Notes: generated by a model from the letters alone, not told the origin. Numbered from the stretch's first letter, positions 1-8,849 are shown. The stretch is 64,000 nt of DNA from an uncultured Spirochaetaceae bacterium (GCA_902802305.1 CADCLG010000008.1:31917-95916); one strand, 5' to 3'. Program-made: numbers and translations.

Positions 1-885
1 TTTGAGCGTAAGGAAATAAAGGATATAATCAGTTATCTGCGCGTAATTTCCAATCATGATGATGATATAAATCTTTTGCGAATTATCAATACTCCCCGCA
101 GAGGACTTGGGCGGGCTGCAATTCAAACTATGAATGATGCGGCAGAAGAAAACGGCTGCACTCTCTGGGAAGCAATTCATTTTCTGCTTGAATCCCCTAC
201 TTCTAAAGCCAGTGATAATTTAAAGGATGATTTGCAGTCCTTTGTAAGCATTATCGAAGAAAACAGAACCAAACTTTTAAGCGGAAGAAACCTTGCCCAG
301 AAAATCAGGCAGTTTGTTGATGACATCGGCTATAAAGACCATTTAATCACAGAGTTTTCAAAAAGTGAAAAAGCTGCACGCTTTAAAATGAAGAATATTG
401 AAAGCCTCATTAATTCCATTGAGATTTGGGAAAATGATCCTGACAATATGAATCCTAATCTTTTTAATTATTTAAACCGCATTACAATTGCAGAACGTGA
501 CAACGGCAACGAAGAAGAAAATAAGGGAAAGGTCAATCTTATGACAATTCATGCTTCTAAAGGGCTGGAGTTTCCTGTAGTTTTTATTGCAGGTGCAGAA
601 GAAGGTTTAATTCCTCATGCGCGTTCTGTAGAAGAAAATGACGGTAATGTTGAAGAAGAGCGACGGCTTTTTTATGTTGCGATTACGCGAGCTCGTGACA
701 AACTGATTATTTCTGCCTGCCGCAAGCGCCGTCACATGCAGATGGTTGCCGAAACCGAACCAAGCCGCTTTTTGGACGAAATACCAGCAAATCTTGTGGA
801 ATATCATGAACCGAAAGAAATCACCCCGGAAGAAACTCATGATATGCTTTCAGACTTGCTGTCTAATTTGAAGGCTAAGTTATAA
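1..885 (+). CDS. UvrD/PcrA-type ATP-dependent DNA helicase, C-terminal part
   Basis: The frame is open from base 1, so the N-terminal part (Walker A, helicase motifs Ia to III) lies outside the window and 294 codons remain. Visible are LLRIINTPRRGLG, the motif V region VNLMTIHASKGLEFPVVF and the motif VI region EERRLFYVAITRARDKL, all diagnostic of superfamily 1A helicases of the UvrD/Rep/PcrA group. These unwind DNA 3' to 5' in mismatch and excision repair and at stalled forks. The C-terminus is short and lacks the long Tudor-like tail of many PcrA proteins. It converges with the next gene 9 bases downstream, with no hairpin between them. UvrD, Rep and PcrA cannot be told apart from this fragment. 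Confidence 0.93.
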   Translation, partial: FERKEIKDIISYLRVISNHDDDINLLRIINTPRRGLGRAAIQTMNDAAEENGCTLWEAIHFLLESPTSKASDNLKDDLQSFVSIIEENRTKLLSGRNLAQKIRQFVDDIGYKDHLITEFSKSEKAARFKMKNIESLINSIEIWENDPDNMNPNLFNYLNRITIAERDNGNEEENKGKVNLMTIHASKGLEFPVVFIAGAEEGLIPHARSVEENDGNVEEERRLFYVAITRARDKLIISACRKRRHMQMVAETEPSRFLDEIPANLVEYHEPKEITPEETHDMLSDLLSNLKAKL

Positions 886-894
886 GGTGATTGC

Positions 895-2502
895 TTAAAA
901 ATGTATTGCATATCCTAAATTCATGTCAATCTGATGTCCAACTTTGAAATTGTATTTATACCAAACACCACAATATAAATGCTCATAAACAAGATTTAGA
1001 CCTAAATGTAATTGGAACCAATCCATACCGCCTTCTTCACGAGCATACCCTTCGCCATAAAAACTATAATCATCTGAAGAGTCTTTTGGACGATAATAAA
1101 GTTTTCCATGCATATCTATTATCTCACCTATCATAGCTCCACCAAAACTAATCCAGGTATATTTAAATATTCTAATGCACAATCCTATAGAAAGTAACTC
1201 ATAATAAAACGGAATAACTTTCTCCCCATCCGGTTCAAAATAATATTCATAAGAATCATCTAAGTTATCTTTAGGAGAGAAATTATTGTCTTTTACATTT
1301 ATTTTTCCATAAACGTCAAAAGGTGTATGGATAGAAAAATTTGCGTGTTCCATACAAGCACAATAAAATCCAAAATTCCCACAAAAAGCCATACAACTAA
1401 GCGGTACTCCCCAAATTCCAAAATCAGGCGTTACAATATGCTCAGAATTCTTACTAATCATAACACCTCCAGTCAAAGCTCCTAAAACTAAAGCCCATTC
1501 AGGAGCATTTCTTTTTGTTTCAGGAATTATGTTTTCAGCTGTAGATTCATTATTTAAAGATAATTCTTCATTTTCGTCCGTATTATCAGAAGTCTGATTC
1601 ACAGCCAGAACGTTTTGTGCTTCATTTTCACCAGCGAGTTTTGGGGCTTTTTTTGCGTCTTGAACTGACTCGCCACTAAAATCACCTTCAGTTTTTTCTG
1701 CGACAATCATATCTTCTGCTGTACGCACTACCCTGAAACCAATTCCATAATAAGCTTCTTTTGGTGAATAACTGCTGCGGTTTGTGACCCGGCAATCAGA
1801 ATCATGACTTCGCCAGCGACCACCACGTATTACACGGTCAGCACCAGAACTTACTCCCAAAGGATTTATCTGTGCGCTTTTGCTATATTTACCATATTTA
1901 TCCCAGCACCATTCCCAAACATTACCACTCATATCATAAAGACCAAGTTCATTGGGCTTTAAAGTCATTACATTCTGGGAATTATTGCAATTGTTCTCAT
2001 ACCACGCAAAATCATCCAGAAAATTTCCACCGCTGTATTTACTATCCCGTCTTTTTAAACCACCAGAAGCGGCATATTCCCATTCAGCTTCGGTAGGCAG
2101 ACGATAACCATTTTTAGCAAAGTTACAGATATAATTCCTGCCATCTTTTTCGTAACAAGGTTCAAGTCCTTCTTTTTTACTCAGAAGATTACAATATTCT
2201 ATTGCATCAAACCATGAAACCTGTTCAACAGGACGTTTTTCTCCTTTATAATAACTTGGATTATTTTCCATAACGCACAACCATTCTGATTGAGTAACTT
2301 CATGATTGCATATATAAAAACTCCCGATGGTAACTTTATGGGCGGGCTGTTCATCATCATCTCCATTTTCGCTTCCCATAGAAAAACTTCCTCCCTGAAC
2401 TAAAACAAAACCGTCAGAAAAGGAAGCTGTTTGTATTTGCGGATAAATATAAAAAATCGATATAAAGAAGAATAATATTTCAAATAATCTTTTTTTCATC
2501 AT
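895..2502 (-). CDS. Secreted SUMF1 (formylglycine-enzyme-like) protein with C-terminal barrel-like module
   Basis: 535 residues. A signal peptide (about 1-25) leads into a SUMF1/FGE-sulfatase domain (about 32-265): VQGGSFSMGSENGDDDEQPAH, RPVEQVSWFDAIEYCN, YRLPTEAEWEYAA, SGNVWEWCWD and the closing GIGFRVVRT. An acidic Ser/Asn-rich linker (about 266-335) precedes a roughly 200-residue aromatic domain ending in Phe. That last domain aligns by eye with the C-terminus of the neighbouring upstream gene. Many bacterial SUMF1 proteins are not true sulfatase activators but substrate-binding or structural modules, so enzymatic activity is not assumed. The start has no clear Shine-Dalgarno sequence and sits in a small hairpin (CATAGT/ACTATG). 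It is probably co-transcribed with the gene 31 bases upstream. Confidence 0.85.
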   Translation of the reverse strand: MMKKRLFEILFFFISIFYIYPQIQTASFSDGFVLVQGGSFSMGSENGDDDEQPAHKVTIGSFYICNHEVTQSEWLCVMENNPSYYKGEKRPVEQVSWFDAIEYCNLLSKKEGLEPCYEKDGRNYICNFAKNGYRLPTEAEWEYAASGGLKRRDSKYSGGNFLDDFAWYENNCNNSQNVMTLKPNELGLYDMSGNVWEWCWDKYGKYSKSAQINPLGVSSGADRVIRGGRWRSHDSDCRVTNRSSYSPKEAYYGIGFRVVRTAEDMIVAEKTEGDFSGESVQDAKKAPKLAGENEAQNVLAVNQTSDNTDENEELSLNNESTAENIIPETKRNAPEWALVLGALTGGVMISKNSEHIVTPDFGIWGVPLSCMAFCGNFGFYCACMEHANFSIHTPFDVYGKINVKDNNFSPKDNLDDSYEYYFEPDGEKVIPFYYELLSIGLCIRIFKYTWISFGGAMIGEIIDMHGKLYYRPKDSSDDYSFYGEGYAREEGGMDWFQLHLGLNLVYEHLYCGVWYKYNFKVGHQIDMNLGYAIHF

Positions 2503-2533
2503 AGTTTTTTAATCACTATGGTGAAAAGAAAAA

Positions 2534-4024
2534 TTAGAAACAAATTCCAAACATTAAATCAACCATGTGACCTTCTTTCACATTATATTTATACATAGCA
2601 CCGAAATCAATATATCCGTATGAGAAATCTAATCCTATCTGTGGAACAGCTACAAAAACAGGAGATTTATCGGCTGCATAACCTTTAGCATAATATGAAT
2701 ACTCCTCTGTTGTATGTGCAGGTCTGGAATAAACAGAACCATAATAATTTTTGAAGGTTATATCAACACCACATCCTGCAAGAAGCCATGCATAATCTGT
2801 TAATTTTACAGTTAAACCTCCATTTAAATTAAGTACATCTCGATTATATGTTCCGTCTGGCTTAAAAATGTAATCATAGGAATTGCTTAAATCTTTTGGT
2901 ACAAATGAACTGAATGCATGTCTTTTGATATATCCAATCTCTGTTTTATCAAAATCTGTAAAATACATTCCTGTACTAAAATAAGCACCAAGAGGCTGTC
3001 CAAGCAACATAACATAAACTCCGCCACCACCAATTGGATTAAAGCTTAAATTAATTGCAAGCTTTCTTTCTGAAGCACCTTTTGAATCTGAATTTGATTC
3101 TGATTTTGAATCTAAATCCGATGTCGCTGCAATAGAAGCGCTGGTAGAATTATTAGAAGCGTTAATGGACTTGCTGTTATTTACAAAATACTGTTCTTTT
3201 CCTAAGAATACAAGTTCAATATGCTGTCCGTCTGGAAGTGTATAGGCAAACTTACAGTCTTTATTAGTGTATGGAACATAGAAGGAAGCATAGTATTTTT
3301 CACCAGCTCTGATTCTTTTTGAATTAAGAGAATAAACAGAACCATTGACAGACATATTATTTGCATTTGACCTGTTTTCCATGGAATCAATAAATGACCA
3401 GAAAAGAATATCATCTACAATATCGTGATGATGAGGAACAGGTCTGTAGTCAGGCTTATGTTTTCTTGGTGGCTTTTTATAGGTCTCAGATTTTTTATCC
3501 TTTTCTTTTTTTGAAGAGCTGGAAGTAATGGAAGAGTCTGAATCATTGGAATCGCGAAGCTTATCAAATAGTAAAAAAGCACCAACCGTTACGGCAACAA
3601 TTGCAACTCCAGCCACAATCCCTTTTGCAAGAGCGGCGTCATCTTTTTCTTCATTTGAAGTTTGTTCAGAACGTGAAGAAAGAGGAATTGCAGATGGTGA
3701 ATCATAAATTATATAAGGGGTCCATTTATGTTTTTTATGATTTCCGCCGAAAGCCTCGACATTGTCTAAATCAAAGAAAAAATCTTTATTTGTATCATTT
3801 ACAATTTCAAAATCATAGCGGATTGCAGAATCTACTGCTTTTGCACCAACAGTTAAACCAATTCCAGATTTTGTATAAACGGTTTGAAATGATTCATTAT
3901 TATGTACTTCGACAATACCATTTGAAACAGGAAGTGCCTCTAAAGAAAGCCCCTGAGAAAAAGCTTTTGGTAATCCTGCAAGCAAAAAAAGTATTAAAAA
4001 TATATAAAATCGTTTTCCTTTCAT
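2534..4024 (-). CDS. Secreted/outer-membrane protein with C-terminal barrel-like module
   Basis: 496 residues. Signal peptide ending near AFSQG; an N-terminal beta-rich region (about 25-120); a hydrophobic segment (about 133-153); a Ser/Lys/Asp-rich linker with a His-rich patch PHHHDIVDD; a second Ser/Asn-rich stretch; and a C-terminal domain (about 320-496) ending FGICF. The last domain shares with the downstream protein a block of PKD....SYxYxFxPDG, a central YAW/YTW and a closing YKYNxKxGHxxDxxxG followed by a terminal aromatic residue, typical of outer-membrane barrel ends. The name of the family is not recognised. Start chosen by the AAGGA ribosome site. A weak TTGACT-17-TAACTT promoter lies at 4067-4095. 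Confidence 0.75.
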   Translation of the reverse strand: MKGKRFYIFLILFLLAGLPKAFSQGLSLEALPVSNGIVEVHNNESFQTVYTKSGIGLTVGAKAVDSAIRYDFEIVNDTNKDFFFDLDNVEAFGGNHKKHKWTPYIIYDSPSAIPLSSRSEQTSNEEKDDAALAKGIVAGVAIVAVTVGAFLLFDKLRDSNDSDSSITSSSSKKEKDKKSETYKKPPRKHKPDYRPVPHHHDIVDDILFWSFIDSMENRSNANNMSVNGSVYSLNSKRIRAGEKYYASFYVPYTNKDCKFAYTLPDGQHIELVFLGKEQYFVNNSKSINASNNSTSASIAATSDLDSKSESNSDSKGASERKLAINLSFNPIGGGGVYVMLLGQPLGAYFSTGMYFTDFDKTEIGYIKRHAFSSFVPKDLSNSYDYIFKPDGTYNRDVLNLNGGLTVKLTDYAWLLAGCGVDITFKNYYGSVYSRPAHTTEEYSYYAKGYAADKSPVFVAVPQIGLDFSYGYIDFGAMYKYNVKEGHMVDLMFGICF

Positions 4025-4121
4025 AATGACATCCTTTATAAATACTTATAATACTTTAACAGATAAAAGTTACATTTCTGTCACCGAAAAGTCAATTTAT
4101 TTGCAAAAAAAAGGATATTTG

Positions 4122-4150
4122 CAAAAAAATAGGGGTTTTTAGGCCCCTTT
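4122..4150 (-). terminator. Rho-independent terminator of the ABC-F gene
   Basis: Read on the minus strand, a GGGG/CCCC stem (4144-4147 with 4132-4135) is followed by a run of seven T opposite 4123-4129, just after the stop of the gene ending at 4164. Confidence 0.7.
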
Positions 4151-4163
4151 ATGTTTTATTTAA

Positions 4164-5816
4164 TTATACTCTGTACTTAATCTTTTTACCTGTTCCTTCA
4201 TACAGCTTTTTGCGTATTTCGGTAACCTGAGGGTCAGTGATATAATCATCAAAGCTCATCATGCGGTCAATTACACCGTTTGGAGTAATTTCTACAATTC
4301 GATTTGCAATAGACTGAATGAACTCGTGGTCGTGAGAACTAAAAAGAAGCACACCGCCAAAAGAGATAAGACCTTCGTTTAAAGACTGAATTGCCTCCAA
4401 ATCAAGATGATTTGTTGGGTCATCCATTGTGATACAGTTTGCGCCACTTAACATAAGTTTTGAAAGCATACAGCGCACTTTTTCACCACCGGAAAGAACT
4501 TTAACTTTTTTGAGCGACTCATCGCCGGAGAACAACATTCGGCCCAGGAAACCGCGCACGTAAGAATCATCCTGCTCTTTTGAATACTGTTTGAGCCATT
4601 CTGTTATATTGTAATCATTATCAAAGCTGGAAGCATTATCACGAGGCAGATAGGTCTGAGAAGTTGTCTGTCCCCAGAAAAACTCACCGGAATCTGGCTT
4701 TTTTACTCCGTTGATTATATCAAACAAAGCTGTAACAGAATTGTGTTCAATACCTACAAAAGCAATTTTATCTGTGCGGTTAACTTTTAATGAAAAGTTT
4801 TTTAGTAAATCGGTGCCGTCGGCATCTTTATAGCAGAGATTTTTTATTTCAAGAACGTTGTTTCCAATTTCCCTGTCTGCCTTGAAATTAACATAAGGGA
4901 ATTTTCTTGTAGTAACAGGAATTTCTTCTATACTTTCTGCCAGCTTGTCGTAAATCTTCTTGCGGCTGGTAGCCTGTTTTGCCTTAGAAGCATTTGAAGA
5001 GAAGCGCAGAATAAACTCTCTTAAATCCTTCATTTTTTCTTCTGTCTTTTTCTGCTGGTCGTGGGCCTGGCGCTGCAAAACCTGACTCATCTGATACCAG
5101 AAATCATAGTTACCTGAATACTGGGTAATTTTTCCAAAATCGATATCCATGATGTAGGTACAGATTGTATTCAAAAAGTGTCGGTCATGGGAAACAACGA
5201 TAACGGTATTTTCAAACTCCATTAAGAAGTTTTCAAGCCAGGTGATAGATTCAATGTCCAGACCGTTTGTAGGTTCATCCAAAAGAAGGGCGTCCGGGTT
5301 TCCAAAAATTGACTGGGCGAGAAGGACGCGCACTTTCTGACCTTCATCAAGTTCACTCATCATTTTGTCATGAAATTCTTCTTCGAGACCAAGACCTGAA
5401 AGCATCTGTTCAATCTGATTTTCAGCCTCATAGCCGCCAAGTTCACCAAATTCTGCTTCAAGCTCTGCGGATTTTATTCCGTCCTCTTCTGTAAAATCTT
5501 CTTTTGCATAAATTTCATCACGAGCTTTTGAAACTTCATAAAGCTTTGGGAAGCCCATCATTACAGTTTCTTTTACAGAATATTCATCAAAAGCAAAGTG
5601 GTCCTGCTTTAAAACAGCCATTCGCTCACCAGGTGTCATGAAGATTTCACCAGAATCCTTTTCCAATTCACCACTAAGAAGTTTTAGGAAAGTTGATTTA
5701 CCGGCACCATTGGCACCGATAATTCCATAACAATTTCCTTTTGTAAATTTCAAATTTACATCTTTAAAAAGCGGTTGTTCCGCAAACGATAAACTAACGT
5801 CACTAACAGTAATCAT
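4164..5816 (-). CDS. ykpA: ABC-F family ATPase, YkpA/YbiT type
   Basis: 550 residues with two ABC domains and no membrane segments. ABC-F proteins act at the ribosomal E site during translation. Domain 1 has an intact P-loop GANGAGKST, a relaxed signature LDEGQKVR and Walker B LLLDEPTNGLD. The interdomain linker contains the FSANASKAKQATSRKK block typical of YkpA/YbiT. Domain 2 has signature LSGGEKVR and DDPTNHLD, but its P-loop reads VGIEHNSVTA and lacks the Lys. YkpA relatives also have a relaxed second P-loop, so this looks like a subfamily trait taken further. Start supported by AAAGGA. It follows the DEAD-box gene by 50 bases on the same strand and has its own terminator. Confidence 0.9.
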   Translation of the reverse strand: MITVSDVSLSFAEQPLFKDVNLKFTKGNCYGIIGANGAGKSTFLKLLSGELEKDSGEIFMTPGERMAVLKQDHFAFDEYSVKETVMMGFPKLYEVSKARDEIYAKEDFTEEDGIKSAELEAEFGELGGYEAENQIEQMLSGLGLEEEFHDKMMSELDEGQKVRVLLAQSIFGNPDALLLDEPTNGLDIESITWLENFLMEFENTVIVVSHDRHFLNTICTYIMDIDFGKITQYSGNYDFWYQMSQVLQRQAHDQQKKTEEKMKDLREFILRFSSNASKAKQATSRKKIYDKLAESIEEIPVTTRKFPYVNFKADREIGNNVLEIKNLCYKDADGTDLLKNFSLKVNRTDKIAFVGIEHNSVTALFDIINGVKKPDSGEFFWGQTTSQTYLPRDNASSFDNDYNITEWLKQYSKEQDDSYVRGFLGRMLFSGDESLKKVKVLSGGEKVRCMLSKLMLSGANCITMDDPTNHLDLEAIQSLNEGLISFGGVLLFSSHDHEFIQSIANRIVEITPNGVIDRMMSFDDYITDPQVTEIRKKLYEGTGKKIKYRV

Positions 5817-5866
5817 TAAAATAATCCTTTATAATTCATTATGAGTATAAATTTTTATGAGTCTCT

Positions 5867-7585
5867 CTAACGGCCAAAAAATGCCTTTACTTTCTGCCAG
5901 AAGGTCTTTTTTGCTTCTGGAGCTGCATTACGCTTCTGCTGTGAATTATTGGAAGAAGCATTTTTGCCCTTATTGTAGTTAGACTTCTTGTAGTCACCTT
6001 TTTTATAGTCACCTTTTTTGTAAGAAGTGTTTTTGCCATTTCCATTCTTCTTATCATAAGACTTTTTGTAGTCCTTTTTATAATCTTTTTTGTAAGACTC
6101 GCCTTTTCCAGTATTTGCGGAAGCTGAAGCAGAAGCATAAGTTTCTTTATACAACTTCATGCGCTCTTCATAAGAAAGACCTTCCAGTTTTGCAGGGTCA
6201 AGATATGGTTTTCGTTCACGTTTTTCATAAGCACGACCACTTTTTCCGCCCTTCTTATAATCAGATTTTTTACTTCCTGATTTTTCATATCCATCCTTTG
6301 ATGAAGAGTATTGGCCTTTTTTACCATTCGATTTTTTATGAAAATCTGACTTGCCCTTATTTCTGTAGCCGCCACGATTATCATAATCATCATCACCACG
6401 CCAATTTTCTGTTTTAATATACTGGCCGGCAGATTTATCATCTTCCATCTGATCATCATAAGCAACCTGAGCAGGAATCTGCATTTCTATATAACGTTCA
6501 ATTGCCGGAAGATTGTAAACATCCTGTTCAGAACAGAAGGTATAAGCCTTTCCACTCTTTCCAGCACGGGCAGTACGTCCAATTCGATGAACATAATTTT
6601 CTGCTTCAACAGGCAAATCATAATTGATTACCATTGCAAGGTCATCAACGTCGATACCGCGGGCTGCGACATCGGTTGCAACCAAAACCTTTACCTGACC
6701 AGCCTTGAAGGATTTTAAAATCTGAAGTCGTTTAGACTGAGGCAAATCACCAATTAAAAATTCAGCATTGATGTCGTTAAGCTTAAGTCTTTTGGCAACA
6801 ACTTCGCAGCTACGTTTTGTATTACAGAAAATAATTACAGATTCAGGATTTTCGTGTTTTAAAATTCCAATCAAAAGCATCATTTTCTGTTCTGAGCTTA
6901 CATGCAAAAGTTCTTGAGTAATTTCGTTGACAGTAATATTTTCTGCTTCAATTGTGATTTCAACAGGATCTCGAGTATATTCCCAGGCAAGATTTTTTAC
7001 GTAAGTATTTAATGTTGCAGAAAAAAGCATTGTCTGGCGAGTTTCTGCTTCCGGTAAATTTTTCAAAATCTTACGCAGGTCATCATAAAAGCCCATGTCA
7101 AACATACGGTCGGCTTCATCAATTACACAGAAGTGAGCATTACCTAGGTCAAGATTTCCACCTTCGTTCAAGTCGATTACACGGCCTGGAGTACCGATAA
7201 CAATATCAATTCCCTTTTTCAAAGCCGCAATCTGCTTTTCGTAACCAACTCCACCATACACAGAAAAAGCTTTTAAGCCGCTTGTTCCAACAAGAACCTT
7301 TGCTTCCTCTTCAATCTGAACAGCAAGCTCTCGCGTAGGAGCAAGAATCAAACATTTTTTTCCTGCATTTTCAGCTTTCAACATTTCACTGATTACTGCA
7401 ACCAGATAAGCACAAGTTTTTCCAGTTCCAGTCTGAGACTGAACATACAAATCAGGGCCCTTTGCCCCTTCAGCTGCTTTAGAAGCCTTAATCACATCTT
7501 CCTGAACCGGTGTACATGTCACATAACCGGCGGCTTCAATTCCTTTCAAAAGTCTTTCATCAAGACCAAATTCTGTAAAATCCAT
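5867..7585 (-). CDS. DEAD-box ATP-dependent RNA helicase with Lys/Tyr-rich tail
   Basis: 572 residues. Core helicase at about 1-370: Q-motif region (TCTPVQ), SQTGTGKT (I), PTRELA (Ia), TPGR (Ib), DEAD in VIDEADRMFDMGF (II), SAT (III), ATDVAARGIDV (V) and HRIGRTARAG (VI). The tail (about 390-560) is low complexity, rich in Lys, Tyr, Ser and Gly with repeated DYKK/YKK units, and ends TFWQKVKAFFGR. It remodels RNA during ribosome or mRNA metabolism; the closest named types are RhlE/RhlB/CshA and I do not choose between them. The basic tail probably binds RNA nonspecifically. Start supported by AAGGA. A TATAAT at 7662-7667 would give a 5' leader of about 70 bases, common for autoregulated DEAD-box genes. 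Confidence 0.92.
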   Translation of the reverse strand: MDFTEFGLDERLLKGIEAAGYVTCTPVQEDVIKASKAAEGAKGPDLYVQSQTGTGKTCAYLVAVISEMLKAENAGKKCLILAPTRELAVQIEEEAKVLVGTSGLKAFSVYGGVGYEKQIAALKKGIDIVIGTPGRVIDLNEGGNLDLGNAHFCVIDEADRMFDMGFYDDLRKILKNLPEAETRQTMLFSATLNTYVKNLAWEYTRDPVEITIEAENITVNEITQELLHVSSEQKMMLLIGILKHENPESVIIFCNTKRSCEVVAKRLKLNDINAEFLIGDLPQSKRLQILKSFKAGQVKVLVATDVAARGIDVDDLAMVINYDLPVEAENYVHRIGRTARAGKSGKAYTFCSEQDVYNLPAIERYIEMQIPAQVAYDDQMEDDKSAGQYIKTENWRGDDDYDNRGGYRNKGKSDFHKKSNGKKGQYSSSKDGYEKSGSKKSDYKKGGKSGRAYEKRERKPYLDPAKLEGLSYEERMKLYKETYASASASANTGKGESYKKDYKKDYKKSYDKKNGNGKNTSYKKGDYKKGDYKKSNYNKGKNASSNNSQQKRNAAPEAKKTFWQKVKAFFGR

Positions 7586-7677
7586 ACGATTTCCTTAAAT
7601 ATATATTTTCCGCACGTACACACAGGTCGTGGGATTCGTTCAAAATATGAGAATATTATTATAGTGATTTTTTATAT

Positions 7678-7758
7678 GAGGGGGAAGTCTCCCCCCTCGG
7701 CCACACTTTGTTGTGGCCTCCCCCCTCGCCTAGGTGGCTCCGCCCCCTAAAACCCCTG
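7678..7758. repeat. GC-rich palindromic intergenic element (REP/BIME-like)
   Basis: A GC-rich patch in AT-rich DNA. It contains a G-run/C-run hairpin (GAGGGGG at 7678-7684 with CCCCCTC at 7692-7698), then a perfect GGCCACA/TGTGGCC hairpin (7699-7705 with 7712-7718), then another C-run and a GGTGGCTCCGCC segment. It lies between two co-oriented genes. The structure resembles dispersed extragenic palindromes. Whether it is repeated elsewhere in the genome cannot be seen here. Confidence 0.5.
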
Positions 7759-7785
7759 GTAATATTTTTTTGCGAGAAAACTTTA

Positions 7786-7983
7786 TTATTTTTTTACACG
7801 AGTCTTTACTTTATTCAAGTCTTTGTAATAATCCAGATACTGACACAAAATACCAAGTGCAGCTTCTACACTTTTTTGAACCTGAGGATCTTCTTCAGCT
7901 TCATCAACATCACATTCATAAATTGCATCACGCAATCTGCAAAATTCATTATTCATTGCAAGATATTTTTCTGTAACAGTCAT
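7786..7983 (-). CDS. Small acidic conserved-looking hypothetical protein
   Basis: 65 residues, beginning MTVTEKYLAMNNEF, with an acidic middle (DVDEAEEDPQ) and predicted helices; no signal peptide or membrane segment. The family is not recognised. It is called real because a near-perfect promoter points at it (TTGATA-17-TATAAT, 7990-8018) with the -10 ending six bases before the ATG, which implies a leaderless transcript; there is no Shine-Dalgarno sequence. The promoter is embedded in the last codons of the upstream PIN toxin gene, so it can be expressed separately from the toxin-antitoxin pair. The GC-rich palindromic element follows it. Met10 is an alternative start but has no ribosome site either. 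Confidence 0.6.
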   Translation of the reverse strand: MTVTEKYLAMNNEFCRLRDAIYECDVDEAEEDPQVQKSVEAALGILCQYLDYYKDLNKVKTRVKK

Positions 7984-7989
7984 AGATGA

Positions 7990-8018
7990 ATTATAGGTTA
8001 TAAAGCAAGGCTTATCAA
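7990..8018 (-). promoter_or_regulatory. Promoter TTGATA-17-TATAAT, leaderless spacing
   Basis: Minus strand: -35 TTGATA at 8013-8018, a 17-base spacer and a consensus -10 TATAAT at 7990-7995. Six bases separate the -10 from the ATG of the 65-residue protein, so transcription should start at or next to the start codon. Confidence 0.7.
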
Positions 8019-8473
8019 CTTAATTTATATGACTCAAAAGCAGCGGATAAATCTGCATCATAAGTTTTTAATGGAATTGAATAGCGTCTGGCCAGTTCAA
8101 GATATGAAGCATCATAATAAGAAAGATTATGCTCTTCTGCCATATCAAATATTCTCTGACGAATCTCTCCATCCGGCTGCAAATCTGTATAAATAGGCAG
8201 CTGCTGCAAATCATAAATTATATCCAGTACATCAGATTTAGACAAATAGACCTGGCCTTTTTTATTCTTACGGATTTTATAAAGAAGAACATTTTCTATT
8301 TCATACCAGAAAAGCTGAGGAACATAAAACTGACCATTGTTATTTAAAATATATTCCACCTCTTTAATGCAATCAGAAAGTTCATCTGAACAATATCCAT
8401 TTAGAATATAAGCAGCCATAAAAGATGTATCTACAGCAATACAAGGAAAAGGATTAGTATTTTCTGCCAGCAT
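8015..8473 (-). CDS. PIN-domain ribonuclease toxin (VapC-like)
   Basis: 152 residues forming one PIN domain. The acidic metal-binding positions are all present: Asp in IAVDTSFMAA, Glu in FWYEIENVL, Asp in YYDASYLELA and Asp in LKTYDADLSA. VapC toxins cleave tRNA or rRNA at specific sites when their antitoxin is degraded. The start is supported by AAAGGAG and overlaps the antitoxin stop by 20 bases, so the two are translationally coupled. The N-terminus has about ten extra residues before the first catalytic Asp. The intact catalytic set suggests an active toxin; the RNA target is unknown. Confidence 0.85.
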   Translation of the reverse strand: MLAENTNPFPCIAVDTSFMAAYILNGYCSDELSDCIKEVEYILNNNGQFYVPQLFWYEIENVLLYKIRKNKKGQVYLSKSDVLDIIYDLQQLPIYTDLQPDGEIRQRIFDMAEEHNLSYYDASYLELARRYSIPLKTYDADLSAAFESYKLS

Positions 8474-8756
8474 TCTTTAACTCCTTTAATTCCGAATATG
8501 TTATTGCCTCAAGTCCATTCTTTTTGCGCAAATCCTTCATTTTTTTTGAACGGTCAAGAATTCTTTTATGTGCATTTAACGCTGCTTCATTTTTGGCACT
8601 TTGAACTCCCTGCAAAACTGCAACCCTCTTTCCGTTTTTGGAGATATTAAAAACTGCCCCTTCCTGCACCTTACGCAGAAGCTCAGAAAAATAAGTTTTT
8701 GCATCAAAAGCGCCAATCTCAAAAAATGAGTTATTATTTGTTATTGCAAAATCCAT
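8454..8756 (-). CDS. Phd/YefM-type antitoxin paired with the PIN toxin
   Basis: 100 residues. The N-terminal half matches the Phd/YefM DNA-binding fold: IGAFDAKTYFSELLRKV, then EGAVFNISKNGKRVAVL. The C-terminal half (about 55-100) is Lys-rich and should wrap the toxin. It overlaps the PIN gene by 20 bases, the usual antitoxin-first order. Ribosome site GAGAGG. The promoter TTGACT-17-TATCTT (8803-8831) is preceded by two AACTRGTT-like boxes that are good candidates for autorepression sites. A PIN toxin with a Phd-type rather than AbrB-type partner is a common mixed pairing. Confidence 0.85.
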   Translation of the reverse strand: MDFAITNNNSFFEIGAFDAKTYFSELLRKVQEGAVFNISKNGKRVAVLQGVQSAKNEAALNAHKRILDRSKKMKDLRKKNGLEAITYSELKELKNAGRKY

Positions 8757-8802
8757 ATATACCTCTCAAAAAAAAGTTCTGACATTTATTCTTACAATAA
8801 TA

Positions 8803-8849
8803 AAGATACTCCACAAAAATATAAAAGTCAACCAGTTTTTCAACTAGTT
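8803..8849 (-). promoter_or_regulatory. Promoter and candidate operator of the toxin-antitoxin operon
   Basis: Minus strand: -35 TTGACT (8826-8831), 17-base spacer, -10 TATCTT (8803-8808). Overlapping and upstream of the -35 are AACTAGTT (8842-8849, perfect palindrome) and AACTGGTT (8830-8837), spaced 12 bases apart. These are suitable for cooperative binding of the antitoxin. Confidence 0.55.

Noticed and set aside
3601..4026. Plus-strand frame of 141 residues
   Set aside because: Antisense shadow of the secreted protein gene, with Leu/Gln-rich composition and no start signals.
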